From contig JALWVU010000055.1 in assembly GCA_027079305.1 (NCBI GenBank), forward strand, positions 62,001 to 126,000: 64,000 nucleotides of DNA, given 5' to 3'. The notes under the pieces are model-generated. The model was not told the DNA's origin. It did not search any database and saw only the letters and a program-made list of their open reading frames with translations. Position 1 is the first letter of the stretch, and each line of letters starts with the position of its first letter. This document shows, piece after piece, positions 40,318-49,124 of this stretch. Position numbers and translations under genes: made by a program. Origin of the DNA: Aquificaceae bacterium. GTDB taxonomy: Bacteria > Aquificota > Aquificia > Aquificales > Aquificaceae.

Positions 40318-42510
40318 CTACCTCAGGTCCGGCTCTGGTCTTCCCACATAGAATCCCTGAGCGTAGTCTACACCCAAGGACCTTACCATGTCGTAAACTT
40401 CTTCGTTTTCCACGAACTCAGCCACTGTTTTTATCTCAAGAGTCTTTGCAAGGGCCACCACGCTGATGACAAAGGCTCTATCCATTCTGCTGTTTATAAT
40501 CGAGCGGATGAACTCACCCTCTATCTTCACATAATCTACCGGAAGGTGTTTGAGATACATGAAGGAGGAGTATCCAGAGCCGAAGTCGTCCACCGCAAAG
40601 TGGAAACCTTCCCTTTTCAGGCTCATGCTGAGATCCCTCAAAGCGTGAATATTTCTAACGGTTTCCCTCTCGGTTATCTCGAAGACCATCTGGTCAGGAT
40701 TGAAGCCGTGCTTTTCAACGAGTTCCAGAGTATCTTTGATGAAGTCCTCAAAAACGAGAACCTTCGGTGTGATGTTGAAAAAGAGCCTGCCCTTAAATCC
40801 GTTCTTCACGGCCTTCTCTAAGGCTTTATCTATCAGGATATGATCGAGCTTGTGGATAAGTCCCATCCGTTCCGCCGTCGGAACGAACTCGGAGGCTGGT
40901 ATGAGCTTCCCGTCTTTCTCTATCCTCATCAGGACCTCGTAGGCGTGTATCTTTCTCGTCTCCACTTCTACTATTGGTTGGAACACAGGAACTATGCTTC
41001 CCTTATCGAGGGCTTCAAGGACTATGATCCCCCTCTTACCCTCGGCCTGTCTGAAGCTCTCCACGTCCTCCGGTAAGGGCAGGGAGACCCTGTTCTTGCC
41101 TTCCGCCTTTATTCTGTACATGGTGCTGTCCGCCACCTTGAAAAGCTCCTTGGCATCCCTTCCGTGGACCGGATACACCGCCACGCCGATAGAAACGGTA
41201 GCCTTCACCGGTTTTCCGTCGGGAGCCTGAACGGAGAAGTTCTCGAGTCTTTCGAGCAACCTCTTCGCGGTCTTAAGAGCTTCCTCTTGAGATGTGTAAG
41301 GTAGGATTACCGCGAATTCGTCCCCTCCGTAGCGGGCAACTATGTCTTCTCTCCTGAAGGTCTCCTCGAGGAACCTGGCAAACTCCTTCAGAAATTCATC
41401 TCCAAAGATATGCCCGTAGGTATCGTTTATTACCTTGAAGTTGTCTATGTCTATCATCAAGAGGGCGAACTCGTACTTCCTCCTCTTTGCCCTTTCCACC
41501 TCATACTCTAAAAGCTCCCAGAACATACGCTGGTTATAAAGACCCGTCAGGGCATCCCTTGTGGCGTAATACTCTATTTCCTTTGCGTAGCTCTCCAACG
41601 CTCGGGCGGAACCCACAACGCTTGCAAGGGCGGGCAGGAAACCTTCCACCACCTCCAGCTCTCTGGAATCTCCGTCACTGATCACGAGGCCGGTGCAGAC
41701 CACCTGACCTATCGAGGCATCTTTGAGGGCTATGTATACCAGCTCTCTGTTCTGGGCCTTCCTACTCTCGGTGGAAAGCTGATGATTTATGAGAATAATA
41801 TCCTTCAGATCTTCGTAATGCCCTCTCACCCTCTCCTTTATAAGCTCCTCGTAGGATGGATCCCTCTCGCACAACCAGAAGAGATGAATTTCGATCTCGT
41901 CCTGAGAGAACATAAAGCCTACAACGAAGCAATCGATCTCCATCAGCTTGGACAAGTCCGCGAGTATTTCCCCCACAGCCTCGCTCCAGTCCCTCACACT
42001 TGCGTAAGGTATAAGCAGGGCTTTAGTTAGGCCGAGTTCCAGTTCCGCCAGACGACTGGAGATCCTCGTTTCCTCAAGCTCCCTGAACACCTTTATAAGT
42101 TCTCTCTTTATCTCGTTCAGCTCCTCAAATCCGAGATCTTCCCTTTCCAGAGAGTAAATCTCCGCATCTCCATCTCTTGCAAAGGAAGAGGCTCTTTCCC
42201 TGAGCCTGGATAAAGCGGAGGACACCTTCCTCCTGAACACCAGAACAACTAACGACGCTCCCAAGAGGGGCGGAACGAAGGAGAGGAGAACTATGTCCAG
42301 TAGGTGTTCATCTATAACCTCTTCTATAGCCTCTTCTTTCCCTTCCACAGCTCCAATCAGATCGCTGGCAAAATCCCTTATAACTTTTTCTACAAGGATA
42401 AGAGTTGTGATCGAGCTTAATAGAGCAACGATTAAAGCTATTACCAGCAGAAATGTGGAAAAGGATCTATAGATCACCTTCCTCAGCCTTGATAGTAGGG
42501 GAAGATGCAT
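40318..42510 (-). CDS. Membrane HAMP-GAF-GGDEF-EAL c-di-GMP protein
   Basis: A 730-residue protein. Two membrane helices (about 15-38 and 72-92) bracket a short periplasmic loop, then a HAMP-like segment and a GAF-like sensor (about 150-300). The diguanylate cyclase motif RYGGDEFAV is intact with an upstream RxxD inhibitory site (RRED). The phosphodiesterase domain has EVL in place of EAL, ITERET and VDDFGSGYSS with catalytic residues present. It can therefore both make and degrade c-di-GMP, switched by the sensor. It starts next to the RHH-like gene (2-base gap). The ORF has a weak ribosome binding site. Confidence 0.94.
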   Translation of the reverse strand: MHLPLLSRLRKVIYRSFSTFLLVIALIVALLSSITTLILVEKVIRDFASDLIGAVEGKEEAIEEVIDEHLLDIVLLSFVPPLLGASLVVLVFRRKVSSALSRLRERASSFARDGDAEIYSLEREDLGFEELNEIKRELIKVFRELEETRISSRLAELELGLTKALLIPYASVRDWSEAVGEILADLSKLMEIDCFVVGFMFSQDEIEIHLFWLCERDPSYEELIKERVRGHYEDLKDIILINHQLSTESRKAQNRELVYIALKDASIGQVVCTGLVISDGDSRELEVVEGFLPALASVVGSARALESYAKEIEYYATRDALTGLYNQRMFWELLEYEVERAKRRKYEFALLMIDIDNFKVINDTYGHIFGDEFLKEFARFLEETFRREDIVARYGGDEFAVILPYTSQEEALKTAKRLLERLENFSVQAPDGKPVKATVSIGVAVYPVHGRDAKELFKVADSTMYRIKAEGKNRVSLPLPEDVESFRQAEGKRGIIVLEALDKGSIVPVFQPIVEVETRKIHAYEVLMRIEKDGKLIPASEFVPTAERMGLIHKLDHILIDKALEKAVKNGFKGRLFFNITPKVLVFEDFIKDTLELVEKHGFNPDQMVFEITERETVRNIHALRDLSMSLKREGFHFAVDDFGSGYSSFMYLKHLPVDYVKIEGEFIRSIINSRMDRAFVISVVALAKTLEIKTVAEFVENEEVYDMVRSLGVDYAQGFYVGRPEPDLR

Positions 42511-42512
42511 AC

Positions 42513-42803
42513 TTAATCATTATAGTCCTCCATAAACTTTCTAAGCTTTGCCTCTAAATACATGTTCCTTTCTCTGCACCTTCCCAACTCAAAGCTGAGT
42601 TCCTCTATCCTTTTGACTATGTAATCAAGTTTTTTAACGATTTCCTTTAGTGTATCTTCGTTTTTCCTTCGTTCGCAATTCTGTTCGTAAAGATTTCTTA
42701 TGGCTTCTTTCAATACCACGACCTCTTTTTGATTCAATTCACACTTCAGCTTATCTATCATGTCTAATGTGCTGTCGTCGAATATGTAAGTTTTCTTTTT
42801 CAA
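42513..42803 (-). CDS. Small ribbon-helix-helix-like protein with coiled coil
   Basis: A 96-residue protein. Residues 1-40 fit a CopG/Arc-type ribbon-helix-helix: KKKTYIFDDSTLDMIDKL, then EVVVLKEAIRNLYEQ. A charged coiled coil (about 45-95, LKEIVKKLDYIVKRIEELSFELGR) follows and would dimerise it. It is upstream of the GGDEF-EAL gene and may regulate that operon, which is inferred. Family assignment is by pattern only. Confidence 0.65.
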   Translation of the reverse strand: MKKKTYIFDDSTLDMIDKLKCELNQKEVVVLKEAIRNLYEQNCERRKNEDTLKEIVKKLDYIVKRIEELSFELGRCRERNMYLEAKLRKFMEDYND

Positions 42804-42939
42804 GGCTCGCCTCCTGCTGTAAAGTTTAATGATATAAAGGCAAAAGCTTCCAGTAAACCTGACGAAATCCGTAAGATTACAGAATTCAAAGCGATTTTGT
42901 AGGGTTTTTATCTAAAATCCCTCTGCTAAAATTTTATGC

Positions 42940-43698
42940 ATGGTGCTGTATATAGTAGTAGCGATCCTGGTTCTCTTAGGCCATATGTCCTGTGCCCAGA
43001 AGTCTACTCCGGAAAGATCTATCCGCGTTGCGGTTCTTTTGCCCATAAAGGGAAAGCTGGAATACAGGGAGTATGAAAACGGCAGAGAGGTGGGAGCTTA
43101 CCTTCTCGAATACCTTTCCTTTGGCAAACACAGGGCGGACAAGGGATACATATACTCCTCCATGGCAAGGGACAGGGTGGAAGAGGCGGCGATGTGCGGT
43201 GATCTTCTCACCACAACCCTTAAGAGTATAAAGGGAAAGAAATTAGAAATAGAGGTAGTGGACAGAAAGAACATAGATAAGATCTTTGAAGAGCAGAAGT
43301 TTCAGCACTCAGGCTTCATAGATACCAGCACTATGGTTGAGATAGGCAGGTTGCTGGGAGCAAACTATCTGATATTCGTAGAGCCGAGGTATATATCCTT
43401 TAAGAAAGACTCCTATCAGGACGTCCGGAAGATAGGTGTCCCTCTCGTGTTCGAAAAGGGCAAATACTTCTGCGTATCCTTCAAGGCGAGCGTAAGGCTG
43501 AAGATATCGGTCGTAAACGTGGAGACCGGGAAGGTGCTTGTGAGCAAAGTATACGAGGGCTACGGTGGTCCGGAGAAGCAGTGTTCCAAAACAGGTTTCA
43601 GGACGGATGAGCTTCCCTCATACGACGATCTTATAGATGAGGCTATAAAGGACTCGGCCTCGGATTTCGCAAGCGAATTTTGTAGTTTGGAACTCTGA
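42940..43698 (+). CDS. CsgG-like lipoprotein
   Basis: A 252-residue lipoprotein, with lipobox in GHMSC (Cys18). It has the CsgG / curli-assembly lipoprotein pattern: VAVLLPIKGKLEY, then VDRKNIDKIFEEQKFQHSGFIDTSTMVEIGRLLGANYLIF, and SVRLKISVVNVETGKVL. CsgG-type proteins are periplasmic-side lipoproteins that in E. coli form a curli secretion channel; distant relatives have other roles. No curli subunits are nearby. A TAAAAT box (42927-42932) ends 7 bases before ATG with no Shine-Dalgarno sequence. Next gene: CPA2 antiporter. Confidence 0.78.
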   Translation: MVLYIVVAILVLLGHMSCAQKSTPERSIRVAVLLPIKGKLEYREYENGREVGAYLLEYLSFGKHRADKGYIYSSMARDRVEEAAMCGDLLTTTLKSIKGKKLEIEVVDRKNIDKIFEEQKFQHSGFIDTSTMVEIGRLLGANYLIFVEPRYISFKKDSYQDVRKIGVPLVFEKGKYFCVSFKASVRLKISVVNVETGKVLVSKVYEGYGGPEKQCSKTGFRTDELPSYDDLIDEAIKDSASDFASEFCSLEL

Positions 43699-43724
43699 AG
43701 CGAATGATAAAATACTGAGCCAGT

Positions 43725-44948
43725 ATGGCAGCTGTGAGCGGTGCGGAGGGGACAGCGGGGATAGACGTTCACACTCTTTTCCTGCACATAGCCATAATTC
43801 TCCTTTCGGGTAAGCTTTTCGGGACACTCTTCAAGCGTATCGGCCTTCCGCCGGTTTTGGGAGAGGTCCTTGCAGGAGTGGTTCTGGGTCAGAGTGTTCT
43901 TGGAATAATACCGCTCAGCGAAGCCATAAAGGTCCTTGCGGAATTGGGAGTTATACTGCTCCTGTTCGAAGTGGGGCTTGAGGCGGATATAAACCTGCTC
44001 GTAAGGGTGGGACTTGCTTCAGCGGTGGTGGCCTTCTTGGGAGCTACCCTTCCCTTCGCGGGTGGTTTTCTCGTTTCCCACTACGTTTTCGGGATGTCCA
44101 TGCTCAGCTCTCTATTTATAGGAGGTGCTCTCACAGCTACGAGTATAGGTATAACAGTTAAGGTTTTATCAGATCTCGGAAAGAGAAAGGCCAAGTTCGC
44201 TCAGATAGTCCTCGGTGCTGCGGTGATAGATGATGTTCTGGGTGTGGTTATACTGGCAGCTCTTTACGAGTTTTCAAAAAGTGGAGAAGTCAACTGGGGA
44301 GCCACCGCTGGCCTGATGACGGATATAGCCATCTTCTTTGTAGTTGCGCCTTTCATAGCCAGACTCGCCGCGAAGCTTATATACTTTGTGGTCTACAAGC
44401 TCCAGGATCTTGATGTAATACCTCCCGTTATACTCTCCCTCGTTCTTTTCACCGGATACGGAGCATATAGAGTCGGTTCACCCGAAATACTGGGAGCCTT
44501 TACCGCCGGTCTTGCCCTTTCGAGGCGCTTCGTTATACCCTTCATGGCCTTCCTCAAACTGGATGAGAAGGTGATCCACAGCGTTGAGGAGAACATAAGG
44601 GCCCTGGTGTGGGTGGTATCTCCTATATTCTTTGTATCGGTAGGGCTTGCCCTCAACTTTAAAGCGATAGATTTCAGCTCTTCCCAGTTCTGGTTACTTT
44701 CTCTCTCCCTCATAGCGGTTGCCATACTCGGTAAGGTGGTATCTGGTCTTTTTATCCCTCTCAGCTTTAGAGATAGGATAAACGTTGGTCTTTCAATGAT
44801 GCCACGGGGAGAGGTAGGTTTAATATTTGCGGAGTTCGGGAGAAGTTTTAACGCCATAGATGAGGTGGGCTACGCGGTAGTGGTGTTCGTTGTTGCAGTT
44901 ACCACACTCCTGGCCCCGATACTTCTTAAACTGAACATAAAGGCCTGA
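43725..44948 (+). CDS. Cation:proton antiporter (CPA2 family)
   Basis: A 407-residue inner-membrane protein with about 12-13 helices. GLPPVLGEVLAGVVLGQ and LLLFEVGLEADI near the N-terminus are CPA2 landmarks, then GAAVIDDVLGVVILA, whose adjacent aspartates match the ND/DD ion-binding motif of NapA-type Na+/H+ antiporters. No RCK/TrkA regulatory tail follows. It likely exchanges Na+ (or K+) for H+. TAAAAT (43708-43713) lies 11 bases before the start. SLC13/ArsB-type transporter follows on the other strand. Confidence 0.92.
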   Translation: MAAVSGAEGTAGIDVHTLFLHIAIILLSGKLFGTLFKRIGLPPVLGEVLAGVVLGQSVLGIIPLSEAIKVLAELGVILLLFEVGLEADINLLVRVGLASAVVAFLGATLPFAGGFLVSHYVFGMSMLSSLFIGGALTATSIGITVKVLSDLGKRKAKFAQIVLGAAVIDDVLGVVILAALYEFSKSGEVNWGATAGLMTDIAIFFVVAPFIARLAAKLIYFVVYKLQDLDVIPPVILSLVLFTGYGAYRVGSPEILGAFTAGLALSRRFVIPFMAFLKLDEKVIHSVEENIRALVWVVSPIFFVSVGLALNFKAIDFSSSQFWLLSLSLIAVAILGKVVSGLFIPLSFRDRINVGLSMMPRGEVGLIFAEFGRSFNAIDEVGYAVVVFVVAVTTLLAPILLKLNIKA

Positions 44949-44956
44949 AGAGATAT

Positions 44957-45130
44957 TTACCCTTGAGGTTTAGGCTCTCCCAGAACTTTATACAGAAGCT
45001 GGTGCAGTTCCCTTATATCTTCCTCAAGCTTATCTATGCGTCTATCTATGCTGTCGAGCCTTCTGTTAACGGAGTTTTCCAGAGTGTCTATCCTCTTGTT
45101 TCTAAAGATAATAAACCTGACCCTATTCCA
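44957..45130 (-). other. Coiled-coil open frame without a normal start
   Basis: Between the antiporter and the SLC13-like gene the minus strand is open for 57 codons and encodes a clear coiled coil (RIDTLENSVNRRLDSIDRRI, DKLEEDIRELHQLLYKVLG) ending in TAA at 44957. There is no in-frame ATG, GTG or TTG; an in-frame TGA lies just upstream, and an ATG nearby is off by one base. It may be a frameshifted small gene, an alternative-start gene, or a sequencing error. Confidence 0.35.
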
Positions 45131-45156
45131 TCAGCTTTGAATACCCGGACAATGTG

Positions 45157-46494
45157 TCAAAACCTCAAGAGATAAAGGCTCAGAAGTGCTACGCCGGTAG
45201 AGAGTATGGCAACGGGGGTTCCATATTTCATGAAGGTTAGAAAGGATATGTGGTAGCCTTCCTTCTCCGCCAGGGCCGCGGCCACTATGTTAGCGGAAGC
45301 GCCTATTATGGTAAAGTTTCCCCCAAGGCAAGCTCCGAGGGAGAGTGCCCACCAGAGGGCGTCGAAGTCTCCCGTTATATGCTGTGCCATGTTTTTGAGA
45401 ACAAAAGCCATGGACATGGTGAAGGGTATGTTATCTACAAAACCGGAGATAAGCGCGGAGGAAGCTCCTATTATCCATATACCCTTGCTCACATCGGTTC
45501 CCATCAAACCGGTCAGGTAGTTAGCTGCCTCCGTAAAGACTCCCGTGTGTTCGAGAGATCCCACCACTATGAAAAGCCCCACGAAGAAGAGGAGGGTGGT
45601 CCACTCCACCTTTTCCAGAACATAAGCCGGAGAGAGACCAGACCACATCATGAGGAGCGTGGAGGTGAAGAGAGCTATTATTCCCGGCTCTATGTGAAGT
45701 GTATGGCCCAGGATAAATAAAACTATGGTCCCCACGAAGGTTATAACTCCTTTTCTCATGAGGTCTGGATACACCTCTTCAGACTGAAGCGCTTCAAATT
45801 CCTTCAGATCTATGTCTTCCTTACCAGGCTTCAAAAGCCCTTTGAACTTCAGGTAGGCGAAGTTCACTATCAGCCCTACAACGAAACCTATTATGGCGTG
45901 GGGTGCCACGTGTATGAGGAAGTCGTTGAAGGTCTTCTTGGCTATGCTTCCTATGATTATGTTGGGAGGATCACCTATGAGTGTTGTAGTCCCGCCCGTG
46001 TTGGAGGCAAGGACAAGGGCTATAACGTAGGGAACCGGAGGGAGATCGAGGACTTTGGCTATCCTTATTATTATCGGGGTCATAAAAAGGACGGTGGTAA
46101 CGTTGTCGAGGAATGCGGAGAAGACCGCGGTCAGCACCGTGAAGGTTAAAAGTATCCTGAAGGGGTTGGTTCCGGTAATTTTCAACGCCTTCACCGCCAG
46201 GAGGTTGAAGAAACCGCTGTGAGCTAAAACGGTGACTATATTCATCATTCCAAAGAGCAGAAATATGGTGTTGTAGTCTATCGAGTTCCAGGCATCTTTG
46301 GGAGATATAACTCCAAGGACCATCACAACCGCTGCACCGAGAAGGGCTGCGACAGTCCGGTGGAAGTATTTCTCAAGGATTATCATCACATAAACGAGAA
46401 CGAAGATTCCGAGAGCAAGCTTCTGAAGTCCCTCCTGAGCTATCTGGATATGAAAGGCCTGCAGGAGTCCCCCTATCTCATGGGCTTCCGTCAT
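45157..46494 (-). CDS. SLC13/ArsB-NhaD superfamily ion transporter
   Basis: A 445-residue membrane protein with about 11-12 helices. Two inverted repeats carry the superfamily hairpin motifs: FSAFLDNVTTVLFMTPI with ASNTGGTTTLIGDPPNIIIG, and GFVDNIPFTMSMAFVL with LGGNFTIIGASANIVAA. This is the NhaD/ArsB type (Na+/H+ antiport or anion export). ATG 46494 follows GGAGG by 6 bases; the longer frame start would overlap the divergent gene. The antiporter at 43725 is nearby, so ion homeostasis genes cluster here. The exact ion is not predictable. Confidence 0.9.
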   Translation of the reverse strand: MTEAHEIGGLLQAFHIQIAQEGLQKLALGIFVLVYVMIILEKYFHRTVAALLGAAVVMVLGVISPKDAWNSIDYNTIFLLFGMMNIVTVLAHSGFFNLLAVKALKITGTNPFRILLTFTVLTAVFSAFLDNVTTVLFMTPIIIRIAKVLDLPPVPYVIALVLASNTGGTTTLIGDPPNIIIGSIAKKTFNDFLIHVAPHAIIGFVVGLIVNFAYLKFKGLLKPGKEDIDLKEFEALQSEEVYPDLMRKGVITFVGTIVLFILGHTLHIEPGIIALFTSTLLMMWSGLSPAYVLEKVEWTTLLFFVGLFIVVGSLEHTGVFTEAANYLTGLMGTDVSKGIWIIGASSALISGFVDNIPFTMSMAFVLKNMAQHITGDFDALWWALSLGACLGGNFTIIGASANIVAAALAEKEGYHISFLTFMKYGTPVAILSTGVALLSLYLLRF

Positions 46495-46543
46495 AACGTT
46501 CCTCCAAAGAGTTTGTATTAAGATTATATCGGAGGGTTTTTCT

Positions 46544-46930
46544 ATGGGAGTAACCGTCATAGGAAAGCAGAAAGAGGAGATACTGCATCTGACGAGCTAC
46601 GCTAAAGACAATATAAAGGACGTTAAAAAATTTTTGATAATCTATCTGATACCTCAAAATAAGAACGAATCGGAGGCCCTATCCGAGATAGAAAGTGGTG
46701 TAAAAGAGGTAAGCGAAGATATCCCCTACGAGATAAAGACCTTTACAGGAAGCCCGGACATGGCCATAGAAACCTTCCTCGCAAAGAGGGAGGACATGAG
46801 GATGGTCTTCTTACACATAAGGAAAAAAGACATAAAAGAAATCTTGGAGGGGGACGAATACTCAGTGATTCTTAAAAAGCTTCAGAAAGGTGTTGTGAAG
46901 ATCCCCGTTGTTTTCGTCCCGCACCGATGA
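46544..46930 (+). CDS. Unknown 128-residue protein
   Basis: A small soluble alpha/beta protein (GVTVIGKQKEEILHLTSYAK, KFLIIYLIPQ, MVFLHIRKKDIKEI, VKIPVVFVPHR). A universal-stress-like fold is possible from the strand order but no ATP motif is visible. The start is ATG with TCGGAGGG 6 bases upstream, and the stop overlaps queA as ATGA. It is divergent from the transporter at 46494, and may be its regulator, but this is only position-based. Confidence 0.65.
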   Translation: MGVTVIGKQKEEILHLTSYAKDNIKDVKKFLIIYLIPQNKNESEALSEIESGVKEVSEDIPYEIKTFTGSPDMAIETFLAKREDMRMVFLHIRKKDIKEILEGDEYSVILKKLQKGVVKIPVVFVPHR

Positions 46931-47931
46931 AAGTTGAAGAGTTCGATTACGAGCTTCCCGAGGAGCTTATAGCCAAGTATCCCGCGATTCCAAGGCACAG
47001 CGCAAGACTCATGATCCTTGAAAGGAGGTCGCAGAGTATAAAGCACGATACCTTCTGGAATCTTCCCGATTACCTGGAAGAGGGAGACCTCCTTGTATTT
47101 AACGACACAAAGGTTATACCTGCGAGGCTCTACGGTAGAAAGCCTACGGGCGGTAAGGTGGAGGTGGTCCTGACGGACTACATAAAACCCGACCTCTGGA
47201 AAGCCCTCGTGGGAGGAAAGAAGATAAGGAAGGGCCTCAAAGTAAAGATAGCTTCAGACTTTGAGGTGGAGATCCTCGAACACATAGAGGAGGGGAAGTT
47301 CCTCGTCAGGCTGATAGGTGAAAACCCTTTAAGGCTCATAGACAGATACGGGTACATACCCATACCTCCATACCTCAAGAGGGAAGAGGAGGAGATAGAC
47401 AGGAGATACTATCAGACCATATTCGCAAGGGAAGAGGGCGCGGTTGCAGCACCCACCGCCTCACTCCACTTTTCGGAGGAACTACTGAGGAAACTGGAGG
47501 AGAGAGGCATAGAGAGAGCCTTCATCACCCTGCACGTTTCTTACGGGACCTTTAAGCCCGTTAAAGCGGATAAGGTAGAGGAACACTACGTAGATCCTGA
47601 GTATGTGAAGGTTCCCGAGGAGACGGTGGAGAAGATAATCGAGACGAAAGAAAAAGGGAAGAGGGTGATCGCGGTGGGAACCACAGTTGTTAGAGCCCTT
47701 GAAACGAAGCCCTTCAAGTCTTACGAGGGCTGGACGGATCTTTACATATACCCGGGTTTCGAGTTCAAGGTGGTAGATGCCCTGATAACCAACTTTCACC
47801 TGCCGAGATCCTCCCTTCTTTTTCTGGTATGCGCCTTCGGAGGTAAAGACTTCGTGCTGAGAGCCTACCGCGAGGCGGTCCTTAAAAGATACAGGTTCTA
47901 CAGCTACGGAGACGGCATGCTGATACTATGA
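46927..47931 (+). CDS. queA: tRNA preQ1 ribosyltransferase-isomerase
   Basis: A 334-residue QueA, which transfers ribose from SAM to preQ1 in tRNA to make epoxyqueuosine. Landmarks: FDYELPEELIAKYP, RHSARLMIL, LLVFNDTKVIPARLYG, VVLTDYIKPDLWKALVGGKKIRKG, GAVAAPTASLHFSEELL and the ALITNFHLPRSSLLFLV tail. Length fits. It overlaps upstream and downstream genes as ATGA, forming an operon with the unknown protein and an MFS carrier. Other queuosine genes are outside the window. Confidence 0.97.
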   Translation: MKVEEFDYELPEELIAKYPAIPRHSARLMILERRSQSIKHDTFWNLPDYLEEGDLLVFNDTKVIPARLYGRKPTGGKVEVVLTDYIKPDLWKALVGGKKIRKGLKVKIASDFEVEILEHIEEGKFLVRLIGENPLRLIDRYGYIPIPPYLKREEEEIDRRYYQTIFAREEGAVAAPTASLHFSEELLRKLEERGIERAFITLHVSYGTFKPVKADKVEEHYVDPEYVKVPEETVEKIIETKEKGKRVIAVGTTVVRALETKPFKSYEGWTDLYIYPGFEFKVVDALITNFHLPRSSLLFLVCAFGGKDFVLRAYREAVLKRYRFYSYGDGMLIL

Positions 47932-49124
47932 TCAGGCTACTTCTCCTGCTCTTCCTGATAAGCGCTGTATCCTACGTGGACAGGATCAATATAGCTGTAG
48001 CGGGAAAGGGGATGATGGAGGAGTTCGGAATAGACCAGGTCCAGATGGGGGTTCTCTTCTCCGCCTTCGTTCTCGGATACGCCCTCTTCCAGCTTCCGGG
48101 GGGTGCCCTCGCGGACAGGTTCGGTGGAAAGCTGGTCCTCACCTTTGCTCTGATATGGTGGTCCCTGTTTACCGGTTTAACGGGAGTTGCAGGGGATGTG
48201 GCGCTCAAATTAGGTTTAGATCTGATAATGCTCACAGCTCTTGTAAGGTTCCTCGTGGGTGCGGGAGAGGCGGTCGCCTTTCCCTCCTACAACAGGATAG
48301 TGGCCTCCGAGCTCCCTCCGGATAAAAGAGGACTCGGCATGGGAGTTTCCATCGGCGGTATAGGAGCCGGAGCCGCGCTCACTCCTCCCTTCGTGGTCTT
48401 GGTTATGGAGAACATGGGCTGGAGGTGGGCTTTTTACCTGTCCGCGCTCGCGGGCTTCCTTCTCGCGGTCCTGTGGTGGCTCTCTGTAAAGGAGAGAGGA
48501 GTGGCTACGGAGGAAAGGGGAGAAAATTTCTCAAAGCTTTTGAAAGACAGGAGGGTGTGGTTCCTTACCCTCAGCTATACAACCTTCGGATACATCGTCT
48601 ACGTCTACTACTCCTGGTTTTTCCTATACCTTACCGAGGTGAGGGGCGTCGATTTGAAAGAGAGCGCTGTCCTGAGCACCATGCCTTTTATAGCCTTGAC
48701 CTTAGGCTCCTTTGCGGGGGGTTTCTTAACCGACAGACTTACCTCAGCCTTCGGAAGGACAAAGGGGAGGATACTCCTTATCTCCGCCTCTATGAGCACC
48801 GCGGGACTCTTTATAATCCTGGGTAGCACCGCAGAGTCTCCTGTGCAGGCGGTCATCTACCTTTCCCTCGGAGCCTTCTTCCTTTTCCTATCCTTGGGGG
48901 CCTACTGGGCCCTTCCCATAGACATATCAAATCCGAACGCGGGAAAGATATCGGGAATAATGAACACGGGAGCAAACCTTGGAGGAACGCTTTCTCCCAC
49001 CCTCACACCCCTCATAGCTAAGGGCTTCGGATGGCAGTGGGCCATAAACTTCTCCGCCCTGATGGCCTTCCTGGGCGCTGTGCTAATTCTCCTCTGTGTG
49101 CGGAGAGAAAAAGGATCTACATAA
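47928..49124 (+). CDS. MFS transporter (ACS/anion:cation symporter-like)
   Basis: A 398-residue carrier with 12 hydrophobic helices. The N-terminal SAVSYVDRINIAVA and GYALFQLPGGALADRFGGK (motif A) match the anion:cation symporter group (ExuT/NarK-like sialate, glucarate, phthalate and similar), with GAGEAVAFPSYNRIVA in helix 4 and GAFFLFLSLGAYWALPIDI in helix 10. Substrate unknown. The start overlaps the queA stop. Its 3' end overlaps the convergent GGDEF gene by 8 bases. Confidence 0.9.
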   Translation: MIRLLLLLFLISAVSYVDRINIAVAGKGMMEEFGIDQVQMGVLFSAFVLGYALFQLPGGALADRFGGKLVLTFALIWWSLFTGLTGVAGDVALKLGLDLIMLTALVRFLVGAGEAVAFPSYNRIVASELPPDKRGLGMGVSIGGIGAGAALTPPFVVLVMENMGWRWAFYLSALAGFLLAVLWWLSVKERGVATEERGENFSKLLKDRRVWFLTLSYTTFGYIVYVYYSWFFLYLTEVRGVDLKESAVLSTMPFIALTLGSFAGGFLTDRLTSAFGRTKGRILLISASMSTAGLFIILGSTAESPVQAVIYLSLGAFFLFLSLGAYWALPIDISNPNAGKISGIMNTGANLGGTLSPTLTPLIAKGFGWQWAINFSALMAFLGAVLILLCVRREKGST

